A stretch of DNA of 64,000 nt from JACJYC01 sp964558465 (GCA_964558465.1 CAZLEF010000026.1:19396-83395), one strand, 5' to 3'; positions 35,828 to 45,549 are shown, numbered from the stretch's first letter. Program-made: numbers and translations. The notes: a model not told the origin generated them from the sequence alone.

Positions 35828-37594
35828 ATGCACCCGATTGACTGGACGGTAATGTTAGGCACCTTATTGGGCATCGTCGCCTACGGCGTATACAAGACCC
35901 GCAATATCCATACAGTCCAAAACTATCTTAAAGGCGATCAGGATCTGAAATGGTGGACGATCGGCCTGTCCGTGATGTCTACCCAGGCAAGCGCCATCAC
36001 TTTTTTGTCGACTCCGGGTCAGGGTTATGACGACGGCATGGGCTTTGCCCAATTTTATTTCGGCCTGCCCGTTGCAATGGTCATTCTTTGTGTTTTTGTT
36101 TTGCCGATGTTTTACCGGCTCAAAGTGTATACGGCCTACGAATTCCTGGAAGGCCGTTTTAACTTGCATACACGCATACTCACGGCAACACTCTTTCTCA
36201 TTCAAAGAGGATTGGCTGCGGGTATCACCATCTTTGCGCCGGCTATTATCCTATCCACTTTGCTGGATTGGAACCTGAACCTCACCATCCTGTTCATCGG
36301 GGTGATCGTCACTTTTTATACGGTTTTTGGCGGATCGAAAGCAGTTAGCGTTACCCAAAAACAGCAGATGATCGTCATGCTTTCCGGCTTGGTTTTGGCA
36401 GCAATTGTGATTGTCATCAAATTACCCGAAGGATTGCCTTTTACCGATGCCGTGAGCATTGCAGGCAAACTGGGCAAATTGACGGTGGTGGATTTTGAGT
36501 TTGACCTGTCCAACCGGTATAATTTTTGGTCCGGAATGTTGGGCGGCGTTTTTCTGTTTCTCTCTTATTTTGGCACCGACCAATCGCAGGTTCAGCGTTA
36601 TATCACGGGGCTTTCCCTGACCGAAAGCCGGTTGGGGCTGTTGTTCAACGGCATCCTCAAGGTGCCTATGCAGTTCCTGATTCTTTTTGTGGGGGTAATG
36701 GTTTTTATTTTCTATCTATTTGTCCAACCTCCGGTGCACTTTAACTCAGCTAATGTGGCTTTGATAGAAAAAGAAGCAAAATACCAGGAACTTGTCGCTG
36801 CGCATACGGCCCTCTTTGAAGCCAGAAAAACTGAAACCCATCAACTGCTGGATGCCATCCACCGGAATGACGAACCGGCCATCATCCAGCGCAAAAACAG
36901 GATTCAGGAACTGCAGGCCGAAAAAAAGGCCGTGGAAACAGAAGTGGATCAGTTGATCCTTGAAAAAAACCGGGAAGCCAAGGTAGAAGACCGGGACTAC
37001 GTTTTTCTTTCCTTCATCATGAAATTTTTACCGATCGGCATCATTGGCATATTACTGGCGGTCATCTTCAGCGCCGCCATGTCTTCCACATCCTCCGAAC
37101 TGAATGCGCTGGCAACCGCTACTTCAGTAGATATTTACCGGCGCCTGATTCGACCGAAGGAAACCGACCGGCATTATCTGAATGCGTCTAAGTGGTTAAC
37201 CGCGTTATGGGGGGGCATTGCCGTGCTTTTTGCTGCATCGGCCCAATTTTTTGAAAATTTGATCCAATTGGTCAACATTATCGGATCTATATTTTACGGG
37301 ACGATCCTGGGCATATTTGCCGTTGCTTTCGCCCTTAAAAAGGTGGGCGGGCAAGCTGTTTTCTGGGGCGCTGTGGTCGGTGAAACCCTCGTACTGTTTG
37401 TCTATTCTTCAAATAACCTCGGTTTGGCGGATATGTTACCCTTCTTTTTTAACGGATCAACCAGTTTGGCTGCAATCCTGGTGTCCATTCTTCCCAACAT
37501 TTCATTTTTATGGCTCAACCCCATCGGATGTATTGCCGTGATGCTGTTTAGCTGGTTTTTTCAAAAATTCAGCGATCGCAGGACCCGCTATTAG
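35828..37594 (+). CDS. Sodium:solute symporter (SSS family)
   Basis: A 588-residue membrane transporter with about 13 predicted helices. 'STQASAITFLSTPGQGYDDG' near residue 60, 'YTVFGGSKAVSVTQ' and 'VIFSAAMSSTSSELNALAT' are SSS signatures. Residues about 310-390 hold a soluble, helical coiled-coil insert ('EKEAKYQEL' to 'LEKNREAKVE'), also known in related Bacteroidota symporters. Sodium-driven uptake is expected; the solute cannot be told from the sequence. It forms an apparent operon with psd and the 46-residue protein. Confidence 0.88.
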   Translation: MHPIDWTVMLGTLLGIVAYGVYKTRNIHTVQNYLKGDQDLKWWTIGLSVMSTQASAITFLSTPGQGYDDGMGFAQFYFGLPVAMVILCVFVLPMFYRLKVYTAYEFLEGRFNLHTRILTATLFLIQRGLAAGITIFAPAIILSTLLDWNLNLTILFIGVIVTFYTVFGGSKAVSVTQKQQMIVMLSGLVLAAIVIVIKLPEGLPFTDAVSIAGKLGKLTVVDFEFDLSNRYNFWSGMLGGVFLFLSYFGTDQSQVQRYITGLSLTESRLGLLFNGILKVPMQFLILFVGVMVFIFYLFVQPPVHFNSANVALIEKEAKYQELVAAHTALFEARKTETHQLLDAIHRNDEPAIIQRKNRIQELQAEKKAVETEVDQLILEKNREAKVEDRDYVFLSFIMKFLPIGIIGILLAVIFSAAMSSTSSELNALATATSVDIYRRLIRPKETDRHYLNASKWLTALWGGIAVLFAASAQFFENLIQLVNIIGSIFYGTILGIFAVAFALKKVGGQAVFWGAVVGETLVLFVYSSNNLGLADMLPFFFNGSTSLAAILVSILPNISFLWLNPIGCIAVMLFSWFFQKFSDRRTRY

Positions 37595-37596
37595 AC

Positions 37597-38199
37597 TTAT
37601 GTCTGCGGCTTTCGCGTTGTATTCCAGGTTGCGTAAAGCGTTTCCTGCGCCGGCCGGTCTTTCGGAACTTCCCTCAGCGGTTCGCAAGGCGCCAGGCTTT
37701 CCATACAATCCTTCGGCAATTGTTGATACAGCCGGGTACCCCGGGTTTTCCAGGCGATCATCTCATCGGTCACTATTTTTACGATCTTCCCCGGGTTTCC
37801 CACCACCAGACTGCGGTCAGGGATATGCTCGCCTGCTTTTATCAAGGTCAAAGCGCCCACGATGCATTCTGCTCCGATAACGGCCTCATCCAGGATCACT
37901 GCATTCATGCCGATCAGACTGTTCCGGCCGATCTCAGCGCCGTGCACCACAGCGCCATGCCCGATATGCGCACCCGCTCTCAAAAAAACCGTGATGCCGG
38001 GAAACATGTGAATGGTGCAATTCTCCTGAACGTTGCATCCGTCTTCCAGAACAATCCCGCCCCAATCGCCGCGCACCGCCGCACCAGGGCCGATGTATAC
38101 ATCCCGGCCAATGATTACATTTCCCGTGACCGCAGCCTGAGGGTGAACAAAGGCCGATTCGTGTATGACCGGCCGGAAGCCGTTAAATGCGTAGATCAT
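37597..38199 (-). CDS. Gamma-carbonic-anhydrase-like hexapeptide protein
   Basis: A 200-residue left-handed beta-helix protein (PaaY/YrdA/CaiE type) with repeats of the hexapeptide pattern [LIV]-G-x4, for example 'VIIGRDVYIGPGAAVRG'. The metal ligands are in 'NCTIHMFPG' and 'AHIGHGAVVHG', and 'IGMNAVILDEAVIG' follows. Related proteins bind zinc and some are thioesterases or carbonic anhydrases; activity here is undetermined. It ends 3 nt from the symporter stop codon, convergently. Confidence 0.85.
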   Translation of the reverse strand: MIYAFNGFRPVIHESAFVHPQAAVTGNVIIGRDVYIGPGAAVRGDWGGIVLEDGCNVQENCTIHMFPGITVFLRAGAHIGHGAVVHGAEIGRNSLIGMNAVILDEAVIGAECIVGALTLIKAGEHIPDRSLVVGNPGKIVKIVTDEMIAWKTRGTRLYQQLPKDCMESLAPCEPLREVPKDRPAQETLYATWNTTRKPQT

Positions 38200-38293
38200 A
38201 CTTAAAATGTTAAATTTTACAGCGATTCCAGGTTTTTACCGTATCTTTTGTTGGTCTTTCTCATTTTTAAACCGAACAACAGCGATTTAACCC

Positions 38294-39166
38294 TTGGCAC
38301 AATTTAATTGGGTTTATCTGGGGGATAATGGAAAACGATTTAATGTCGGGCTTTTCCACGGCGACCGTACAGGGCATCTCATGGTGCACTGCAATATGCG
38401 CGTTGTTCTGATCGATTTTGGCGTTCGCACCTCCGCAAAATATAGTTTTTTTGTGGATGATGAGCTCTGCGAGATCATCATCGAACAAAAAGGAGGTCAA
38501 TTTTCTTATGGGTTTGAAATCAATAAAGAAGCAGATACCCCCAGGAACCGGCATCGAAAAATCGTCGACCGCAAAGAATGGCGGCAGGCTATCCTGTTTT
38601 TTACAGGCTTTGCGGGTATCGTAGCGCTGGCGGTCTTTTTACTGATCGGCAAAAACAAACCTGCCGCCACCTCTGCCAACCTGACCCTGACGGCCAATTC
38701 GGCCCAAACCATTGCCCGGGTTTTTATCCGGGATTCAAACGGGGATACCCTTCAGATCAATTACAGTTTCATAGCCGGAGACCGGCCGGTAGAATATTCC
38801 GCTGAAATCTTTCCACCCCTTGGGCCTCTGTTTCCACTGGAGTCAGGAGATGAATTCTGGGTGAGTTACCTGCCCCAGCAACCAGCCGTTAACGCAATTG
38901 ATTTTCGCAGGCCTGCCGAAGATCAACTGCGCCGGTATTTCCAGCGAGCCCTGCAGCGCCATATCGCGCTCAACCCGGCTGATTCGCGCGAGCGAACCCA
39001 ATGCCTGGTCAATATTGCTTTCGAACTGAAAGCCATTGATGGCCTGGCTGATTTTTTTTTCCAGGATAAAAAGCCGGAAAACCATCCCCTCCACAACGAA
39101 TTGACCTTTAAAAGGCTAATTCGCGACATACCCTTCACCGAGTTGCGCGAAAAACGATGCTGGTGA
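38294..39166 (+). CDS. Hypothetical membrane protein with TTG start
   Basis: A 290-residue protein of unknown function. Residues about 1-75 are beta-rich ('WVYLGDNGKRFNVGLFHGDRTGHLMVHCN'-type pattern), a transmembrane helix is at about 100-116 ('ILFFTGFAGIVALAVFLLIG'), and the rest is a second soluble domain. The start is the TTG at 38294: an in-frame stop lies two codons upstream, and the first domain begins at once. The later ATG would remove its first strands. It is 43 nt from the S8 peptidase gene and on the same strand. Confidence 0.7.
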   Translation: MAQFNWVYLGDNGKRFNVGLFHGDRTGHLMVHCNMRVVLIDFGVRTSAKYSFFVDDELCEIIIEQKGGQFSYGFEINKEADTPRNRHRKIVDRKEWRQAILFFTGFAGIVALAVFLLIGKNKPAATSANLTLTANSAQTIARVFIRDSNGDTLQINYSFIAGDRPVEYSAEIFPPLGPLFPLESGDEFWVSYLPQQPAVNAIDFRRPAEDQLRRYFQRALQRHIALNPADSRERTQCLVNIAFELKAIDGLADFFFQDKKPENHPLHNELTFKRLIRDIPFTELREKRCW

Positions 39167-39209
39167 AGACTAATCCGTATTTTGCACGTCGTTTAAACCG
39201 CTTCAAAAC

Positions 39210-40961
39210 ATGAAAAAATTCTCTGTTTACAGTACATTTCTTTTAAGCTTATTATGCGCCCTGCAAGCAGAAGCAGGCGACTGGAAGGAAAAAATCGACC
39301 CACAAGTATGGCAGTCAGCCTCCATTGGCGGCTCAACCGGGTGCATCGTTGTGATGAAGGCCAAAGCCGGCCTTTCTTCGATGAAATTGCCAAAGACCAA
39401 AAAGGCCAAAGGCGCCTTTGTGTTTGACCGGCTCCAGGCATTCGCCACCAAGGATCAACGATCCATTCGCGCCTTCCTGGCTGAAAAAAAAGTGAATTTT
39501 ACGTCTTTTTATATCGTCAATGCCGTTTATCTGCGCGCAGATCTGGCCCTGTTGGAACAACTGGCTTCCAGATCTGACGTAGATCGAATCGATCCGAATC
39601 CATGGGTAAAACTGGAACAACCCCGGGAAGTACCCGGCAATGCCCGGAACGTTGAATGGGGCGTCGGTAAAATCATGGCCGATAGCGTCTGGCGCCTCGG
39701 GATTACCGGCCAGGGTGTGGTCATCGGCGGGCAGGATACCGGAGTGGAATGGGACCATCCGCTGATCAAACCGCGTTACCGGGGATGGGTCAATAATGCC
39801 CCGGTCCATCATTATAACTGGTATGATGCCATCCACGCCATCAACCCGCTGAATGGAGACCCGGATACCAGCGCCACGAATAATCCTTGCGGGTTGAGCA
39901 GCCAGACTCCTTGCGACGACAACAACCACGGCACCTATACCATCGGGATCGTTGTGGGCGATGACGGAGCCGGTAACCAGACCGGCGTTGCGCCCGGCGC
40001 CCAATGGATGGCTTGCCGGAATATGGAACGCGGCTACGGCAGCCCTGCATCCTATATCGAAGGCTTCCAGTGGTTTTTGGCGCCAACCGATGTGAACGGC
40101 AAAAATCCGGATCCGGGTTTGGCGCCCCATGTGATCAACAACTCCTGGTCGTGCCCCGAAATGGAAGGTTGTAATGCCGGCAATTGGGCTTTGATGGAAG
40201 AGGCCGTTGAAAACCTGCGCTCAGCGGGAATTGTCGTGATTGTTTCCGCTGGAAATTCGGGATCTTCCTGCAACTCTATTGACGCCGCGCCGGCTATTTT
40301 TAGCGGGGCTTTCGCGGTAGGCGCTACCCGCAGTAATGACACGATCGCCGGTTTCAGCAGCCGCGGTCTGATCGCTGCCGACGGCAGTTTCAGGTTCAAG
40401 CCCGATGTGTCGGCGCCTGGCGTGGGCATCCGGTCAGCCAGGAGAGAAGGGAAATTCATGACGGCCAATGGCACCAGCGCTGCGGGCCCAATGGTTGTAG
40501 GTGTTGTCGCACTCATGCTGGAAGCCAATCCCGATCTGGCTGGTGAGGTTGAACTGATCGAGTCCATCCTGCGGGAAACCACGGATCCGGCTTTTACCAC
40601 CCAGTCCTGTGATGGGATAGCTGCAGAGGCCCTGCCCAATCCGGTTGTTGGTTACGGCCGGGTAAATGCCCTGAAGGCCGTTCAAATGGCGATGGATCTG
40701 GAGATTTCCGATACGTCTGAGAATGAATTGCCGGGTATTAAAATTTCGCCCAACCCTTTCCATGAGGAAGTGAAATTTGAACTGGTTTATCCGGGCGAAG
40801 CTTCTGTGTCGTTATTTGACGTTAGCGGACGGCGGATTGGAGGAGGCACCCGCAATGAACAAAGCTTTACCTGGAATATGCAGAATTATCCTTCCGGCAT
40901 TTATTTTTACCTGATCCGGCAGGGTGGCCGGTCTTGGGCCGGAAAATTGATGAAGATTTAA
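39210..40961 (+). CDS. T9SS-exported S8 serine peptidase (subtilase)
   Basis: A 583-residue secreted subtilase. A signal peptide (to about residue 23) and a short propeptide-like region precede the catalytic domain. The triad is Asp176 ('GGQDTGVEW'), His240 ('NNHGTYTIG') and Ser423 ('NGTSAAGPMV', a variant of GTSMAAP). A C-terminal sorting domain of about 75 residues ('ISPNPFHEEV', 'YPSGIYFYLI', ending 'GKLMKI') marks it for type IX secretion. It degrades extracellular protein, perhaps for nutrition; the substrate is unknown. The variant GTS-AAGP keeps the catalytic Ser. Confidence 0.92.
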   Translation: MKKFSVYSTFLLSLLCALQAEAGDWKEKIDPQVWQSASIGGSTGCIVVMKAKAGLSSMKLPKTKKAKGAFVFDRLQAFATKDQRSIRAFLAEKKVNFTSFYIVNAVYLRADLALLEQLASRSDVDRIDPNPWVKLEQPREVPGNARNVEWGVGKIMADSVWRLGITGQGVVIGGQDTGVEWDHPLIKPRYRGWVNNAPVHHYNWYDAIHAINPLNGDPDTSATNNPCGLSSQTPCDDNNHGTYTIGIVVGDDGAGNQTGVAPGAQWMACRNMERGYGSPASYIEGFQWFLAPTDVNGKNPDPGLAPHVINNSWSCPEMEGCNAGNWALMEEAVENLRSAGIVVIVSAGNSGSSCNSIDAAPAIFSGAFAVGATRSNDTIAGFSSRGLIAADGSFRFKPDVSAPGVGIRSARREGKFMTANGTSAAGPMVVGVVALMLEANPDLAGEVELIESILRETTDPAFTTQSCDGIAAEALPNPVVGYGRVNALKAVQMAMDLEISDTSENELPGIKISPNPFHEEVKFELVYPGEASVSLFDVSGRRIGGGTRNEQSFTWNMQNYPSGIYFYLIRQGGRSWAGKLMKI

Positions 40962-40963
40962 TT

Positions 40964-40998
40964 GGATGCTGGATGCTGGATCGTGGATGCTGGATCCG
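40964..40998. repeat. Tandem repeat, 5 x 7 bp (GGATGCT)
   Basis: Units GGATGCT, GGATGCT, GGATCGT, GGATGCT, GGATCCG begin 2 nt after the S8 peptidase stop codon, between it and the convergent DUF5723 gene. Confidence 0.85.
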
Positions 40999-41002
40999 GC
41001 AT

Positions 41003-42361
41003 CTAAAACCTGGTATCCGTATTCGTTTCCTTGTTTGTTTTACCAAACACTGCACTCAGACCGATGCGCAAGTTAGCGCTGTGACTTTTTTTAGGTTGAA
41101 CCGCCGTGAAAACGTTATCCGTAGCGGCCAGAATTCGTACAGGGCCCAATTTGAGCTGTGTGCTGAGCCCGATATTATCGTAGCGTTCGTGGCGGATCGC
41201 ATACACCACACCGGCATCCAGCCAGGAAAACAAAGCGGCCCTGGCGCCGACACCGACAGCAAGTTGATCCGTATTGTGGATATCGTGGTCGGTATACGCC
41301 GTAAATCCAAGCGAAAGTTGTTCGGTTAGTTTATAGCTCGCGGAAGCATAATACCGGTTGGGCAAACGGGTGGAATAAGCGATGCTGCTTTCTTCCGGGT
41401 CGTAGATCGCCTTCAATGAATCGAGGGCCGACCCCAATTCGGAATTATCCTCCAGGATATCCTGCGCTACATCCAGACCCTGGTATTCAAAGACACCTTT
41501 CAGCGTATAGTTTTTGACATCCTTTTCCCAGTCGATTTTTCCACCCAGATCCAATGCGCTCAGGCCGAAAGACCAGCGTCCGAATTCAGCGCTCAGGCCC
41601 AGGTCAAATGCAAACCCACCGTTTCCGCCCAGGAAATTTCTGGCATTTAAACGGCCGAAATCAAAATCTACGTCCAAATCGCTGAACCCGTCGTATTTCA
41701 AAGCTCCGGCGGAGTTGACGAGGTAATCCGCATTGAGGGTAAGTTGATAGACATCGTCGCTCGTATGCAGGCTCAAAAAAGTTTTCTCAGTTGAAATGCC
41801 GGCCACCCCGTTGAGGTATTTTACCCGGCCTGCCAATGTAATACCCTCGCTGACCTGATAGGCCAGGCCAAGGCCCAGTTCCTGAAAACTGTTAAGTTGT
41901 ATATCGGGACCAAAGCCGACCTCCTGACCGATAAACTGTGCGTTGCCTTGCCAGATCAGTTGTGGCAGCGTTTTGGGATAATCCAGGAACGCATTGGAGC
42001 GAACCGCATGGCCAAGGCTGAGGGCCAGTTTGCCAAACCTGACGCCAATGCTGAACGACTCGATCTCCAGGGATTCAAAAACCTGGTTTTGATCATCCAG
42101 CAAAGCGATGGCCTGATCGACATTTAACACAGTGGCGCCATCGGCGGCCTTGGAAAAAAGGTCATTATAAGTGATATTGGTTACCCGCAGGTTATTGTAA
42201 ATGCCCGGGCCGCCGATCACCAATTTACCTTCGGGCCAGAATGCCGGATTTAACCGGTTGGCCGACCAATGATCAGAAAAAAGTGAAGCGCTCAATTCCT
42301 GTTGGGCATTCAGGGTGGTGAAAAGGCCCAAAAAAAGCAGCAAATTGCCGAAATGTTTCAT
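41003..42361 (-). CDS. DUF5723 family outer-membrane protein
   Basis: A 452-residue protein with a signal peptide ('GNLLLFLGLFTTLNAQ') and a series of amphipathic beta strands, each with aromatic girdles, ending with an outer-membrane type C-terminus. 'NPAFWPEGKLVIGGPGIYNNL' is the family's first strand. DUF5723 resembles porin-like barrels (OmpA/FadL-type prediction). Its function is unknown. It is preceded on the same strand by a lipoprotein gene, 124 nt away, with a tandem repeat between; the pairing suggests a surface complex (inference). Confidence 0.82.
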   Translation of the reverse strand: MKHFGNLLLFLGLFTTLNAQQELSASLFSDHWSANRLNPAFWPEGKLVIGGPGIYNNLRVTNITYNDLFSKAADGATVLNVDQAIALLDDQNQVFESLEIESFSIGVRFGKLALSLGHAVRSNAFLDYPKTLPQLIWQGNAQFIGQEVGFGPDIQLNSFQELGLGLAYQVSEGITLAGRVKYLNGVAGISTEKTFLSLHTSDDVYQLTLNADYLVNSAGALKYDGFSDLDVDFDFGRLNARNFLGGNGGFAFDLGLSAEFGRWSFGLSALDLGGKIDWEKDVKNYTLKGVFEYQGLDVAQDILEDNSELGSALDSLKAIYDPEESSIAYSTRLPNRYYASASYKLTEQLSLGFTAYTDHDIHNTDQLAVGVGARAALFSWLDAGVVYAIRHERYDNIGLSTQLKLGPVRILAATDNVFTAVQPKKSHSANLRIGLSAVFGKTNKETNTDTRF

Positions 42362-42402
42362 TTTTTAGTTTTGCTTGATCCAACAACCATTCCATCTCTT
42401 TC

Positions 42403-42466
42403 TATCCTCGCATCCTCCTATCCTCGCATCCTCCTATCCTCGCATCCTCCTATCCTCGCATCCTCC
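42403..42466. repeat. Tandem repeat, 4 x 16 bp (TATCCTCGCATCCTCC)
   Basis: Four exact copies, each made of two related 8-bp halves (TATCCTCG, CATCCTCC). It starts 19 nt after the lipoprotein stop codon, in transcript direction. Confidence 0.92.
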
Positions 42467-42485
42467 ACCATCACCTGACCCCATA

Positions 42486-44033
42486 TCACTGGTCCCCCAC
42501 CGTCAATATGGCGCCCAGCTTGATATCGATCCGCTGATTGGCCAGAACTTTAACGGAGGATTGACCGTTGTTGGCCGTTGAGAATGTCGCAACGATCACC
42601 AACTGTTTGGCCGGTTTGACCCCAAAAAAGCGCTCTGCCGGAAAGTCAACGAAGGTTACGGTTTCCCGGGGTTGGGAGACGACCCCATCGCTGTTTATTT
42701 GCCCGGCTTCCACCAGCCGCTGGTTGGTTTCGAGCAAATAATCCAACTGGTTACCGTTTTCATCGATAAAAAACCCCTGGATATCAACGGCAAGCGGCAG
42801 GTAGTTGTCGGCTACCAGTTTGAACTCAGCGGCGCGTACATCGGTAAAATTGGAGAAATCAATGGCAAAAGTATCCCGGGCAATAAAATTGGACGCCCGG
42901 CCGTGGAGCGGCAATTCCACATCCACCCGCACCTTATAAAAGCTGCTGTCCGTAATAAAACCCCGGATAGTCGTATTGCCGTCCGGATTGGTAATGGCGT
43001 TGACATCGTAATCAATAGCGATCGGTCCGGCGCCCAGCACCACATCAATGTTGCTGTTTTCTTTGGTGAAAACGAAGGCTGTGGATTTAACCTGCCCTAT
43101 TTCCGACAAACTGGGATAGGGAAAATCGATGCCGTTGCTGATGTATTCACTTTCCAGGGGAAGAACATCCCCCCGGACGGTAAAGATGTCAAAAACATTG
43201 ACAACAGAACGGGTAGGAATGCCAAAGGAGTTTTCAAAATTGAACGTGATTCTGGGGTTTTCAAAATATATGTCTCCCTGGATCCAATCGTCGAAAAAGT
43301 CAATCTCGATGGTGTCTCTGCCGCCTTCGTAAAACTGGTTGCCCAGATAACCTTCGGCATAGGCGAAGGAAAGGTTTTCTATGCGAACCAGGAAGTTAGA
43401 GAGGTTTACGGGTACGTTCCCGGGCGCCAGGGCCTCGTATTGGATATAAACCGAATCATTTTCAGGCAATATCCGGTAATCTTCCAGGGAAGCAGGAAGG
43501 AAAATATTGGTGCCTACCGGCTGGTTGCCTTGCCCGCTGTAGGCAGGCACATTGACCAGGAAGGATAATGGGGCCCCTTCTTTGGTGACCTGGGGCAGGA
43601 TAATATTTACCGTTACCGGTTGTGTATTGGGGTTATTAAAACCATAGATAAATCGGCCCCCTTTCAAATCCAGCCGGTCCATTTGCAGGCCGTCCGGGGA
43701 CGAAAAAGGGAGGGCTTGTTTTTTAGACTGAACCGGAATGACAGGGTATTGCGCCAGGGTTTCATTGATGGCGGCAAATACTTCGTCGCTGGTCTTCGTG
43801 ATCACATCACCGCTGTATTTGAACCGGATCAGTCCGTCCGGATCAATGAAGATGACGGAATTCTCTTCGATCTTTTTCAATACATCCTGGATGGTCAGGC
43901 TGGTATTGACCAGCGGGATGGCGTATTCAGCTTCGTAATCTACGCTTGAAATATCCTTTAAATCATCAAATTGCCGGCAAGCGCCCAAAAGAAGCGTCAG
44001 GCCTGCAACAACAAAAAAAATAAGTTTATTCAT
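42486..44033 (-). CDS. Large lipoprotein, DUF5723 neighbour
   Basis: A 515-residue lipoprotein: 'LIFFVVAGLTLLLGAC' is the lipobox, so the cysteine near residue 18 is lipidated. The mature protein is a chain of beta-rich modules with no known domain; its repeats of 'DTIEIDF' and 'DTFAIDFSNF' type suggest similar sandwich folds. The ATG at 44033 is used; the ORF extends upstream to 44078 but would not give a lipobox near the N-terminus. It is likely cotranscribed with the DUF5723 gene. Confidence 0.75.
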   Translation of the reverse strand: MNKLIFFVVAGLTLLLGACRQFDDLKDISSVDYEAEYAIPLVNTSLTIQDVLKKIEENSVIFIDPDGLIRFKYSGDVITKTSDEVFAAINETLAQYPVIPVQSKKQALPFSSPDGLQMDRLDLKGGRFIYGFNNPNTQPVTVNIILPQVTKEGAPLSFLVNVPAYSGQGNQPVGTNIFLPASLEDYRILPENDSVYIQYEALAPGNVPVNLSNFLVRIENLSFAYAEGYLGNQFYEGGRDTIEIDFFDDWIQGDIYFENPRITFNFENSFGIPTRSVVNVFDIFTVRGDVLPLESEYISNGIDFPYPSLSEIGQVKSTAFVFTKENSNIDVVLGAGPIAIDYDVNAITNPDGNTTIRGFITDSSFYKVRVDVELPLHGRASNFIARDTFAIDFSNFTDVRAAEFKLVADNYLPLAVDIQGFFIDENGNQLDYLLETNQRLVEAGQINSDGVVSQPRETVTFVDFPAERFFGVKPAKQLVIVATFSTANNGQSSVKVLANQRIDIKLGAILTVGDQ

Positions 44034-44363
44034 GCCTTGCGGTATTTCGTGGAACAAGCAATCAACAATCCACCTCATCCCTGATGTTCATCCAAGGACC
44101 AGGTTGGCATCCATAACATTGACTCTGGCGTATTAACCTTTCAGGAGGGTATTTTATTTTCTAAGGTGCAAATATACGGGTAGCGTTGCCTTCACATTTA
44201 TCAACAAGACAAATATACGACAAAATCGGGGTAGATTGTTTGATCGCCGGGAGAAAATTAAACCGGATAACGTTTCTTAACAAACTTTAACGACCGGGTG
44301 GCGTTCTTTCCTGGAATAAACGGCGTCAAAAAGACGTTGTTGTGTTGAAGTTATTAAAAAAAT
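44034..44363. other. Intergenic region (330 nt), divergent genes
   Basis: The gap between the divergent lipoprotein and lolA genes holds no convincing gene. A short hairpin-like CGTC-AAAAA-GACG (about 44326-44338) is visible. No clear promoter boxes were found. Confidence 0.5.
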
Positions 44364-45050
44364 ATGAGAAAGCAGATTCACCTTGTTGTTGCATTTTCGT
44401 TTTTGAGCATTGTTGCCTTTGGGCAAAACAAAGAATACGTCAAAGCTGCCGAATCAGATCCGGAGGCGAAAGCCGTCCTGGATAAGCTCCGCAAGAAATA
44501 CGACGGCTACCAATCCCTTGAAAGCTCTTTCAACCTGGACATCGAGTTGCCGGAAAAACCGAAGGAAACCCAAAAAGGCAAGATCTCCAGGCAGGGCGCC
44601 AAATACTGGCTTGAAATGTCGGCGCAAACGGTTTTTTCTGATGGAACCGCGCTGTGGCTGGTCCTTCACGGAAATAAAGAGGTACAAATCAACGATATGC
44701 CTGACCCGACAGAGGCTGCGGGCAGTTTGCTGACCCCGGAATCCATTTTTAATTTTTATGAAAAAGGCAAGTTTGTCTACCATTTGCTGAATGAATACAG
44801 CAAAAACGGCCGGGTAGTCCAGGAGATCGAGTTCAAACCCCTGGAGAAAGATTCGGAATACTCTAAATTGAGGATGGAGGTAGATAAAAGCAAAAATGAG
44901 ATCATCAGCGTGAAAGCTTTTTCCAGGGACGGTTCAAGGTTCACTTTCACGATCACCCAGTTTACGCCCAATAAGACTTTTGCCGCGAATTATTTCATGT
45001 TCGACAAGAACAAGTTCAAGGGGTACCATGTGGAAGACCTGCGGGAGTGA
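44364..45050 (+). CDS. LolA-like outer-membrane lipoprotein carrier protein
   Basis: A 228-residue periplasmic protein of the LolA fold. The signal peptide is 'LVVAFSFLSIVAFGQ'. The mature part is an open half-barrel with hydrophobic strands ('SSFNLDIELPEKPKE', 'GKISRQGAKYWLEM', 'TALWLVLHGNKEVQIND'). LolA carries lipoproteins through the periplasm from LolCDE to the outer membrane. No LolB is present, as in most Bacteroidota. It is probably transcribed alone. Confidence 0.82.
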   Translation: MRKQIHLVVAFSFLSIVAFGQNKEYVKAAESDPEAKAVLDKLRKKYDGYQSLESSFNLDIELPEKPKETQKGKISRQGAKYWLEMSAQTVFSDGTALWLVLHGNKEVQINDMPDPTEAAGSLLTPESIFNFYEKGKFVYHLLNEYSKNGRVVQEIEFKPLEKDSEYSKLRMEVDKSKNEIISVKAFSRDGSRFTFTITQFTPNKTFAANYFMFDKNKFKGYHVEDLRE

Positions 45051-45057
45051 ATTATAA

Positions 45058-45084
45058 GTTTGGAGTTTGGAGTTTGGAGTTCGA
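45058..45084. repeat. Tandem repeat, 3.5 x 7 bp (GTTTGGA)
   Basis: Three exact heptamers and a partial one, 7 nt after the lolA stop codon. Confidence 0.85.
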
Positions 45085-45165
45085 TTAAAGTCGAGCTAAC
45101 ACAATATCCGGAAAATTATTTCCCGGGTGTTTTCTCCCTTGAACTGGTTAGCCTGGCCGATTCCA

Positions 45166-45549
45166 TTATTTCATGGAGTGTAGGGAGATTTGATTCCCTT
45201 CGGTATCTTCAAATGTCGCGAAATAACCCAATTCTGGTGTAATTTGGGTTTTGGCAAGGATGATTTTGCCACCCGATCCCGCTACTCTGTTCAATACGGT
45301 GTTGAGGTCATTTCCGCCGTTGAGATAAACCTTGACCCCCAGATTGCTGGGGTGGCACCCTTCGCCTTCCACAATGGCGCCGCCGATCCCTCCGCCCGGT
45401 TGGTCGTACAATAAAAATCCCATTCTGACCGGCCCCATCACCATTTCAGGCATTTCAAAGTCATAAATGGCGCTGTAAAACTTCTTGGCCCGGTCAAAGT
45501 TGGTTACCGGAATTTCGAACCAGGAAATTGCATCTTTTAACATTTCCAT
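45166..45549 (-). CDS. VOC-family (glyoxalase-like) protein
   Basis: A 127-residue single-module VOC protein. 'ISWFEIPVTNFDRAKKFYSAIYDF' and 'LGYFATFEDTEGNQISLHS' are the two ends of the beta-alpha-beta-beta-beta metal site. It resembles the small enzymes or ligand binders of the glyoxalase/bleomycin-resistance superfamily; the substrate is unknown. The start is set at the ATG at 45549; an in-frame TTG at 45573 would add unconserved residues. Confidence 0.85.
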   Translation of the reverse strand: MEMLKDAISWFEIPVTNFDRAKKFYSAIYDFEMPEMVMGPVRMGFLLYDQPGGGIGGAIVEGEGCHPSNLGVKVYLNGGNDLNTVLNRVAGSGGKIILAKTQITPELGYFATFEDTEGNQISLHSMK

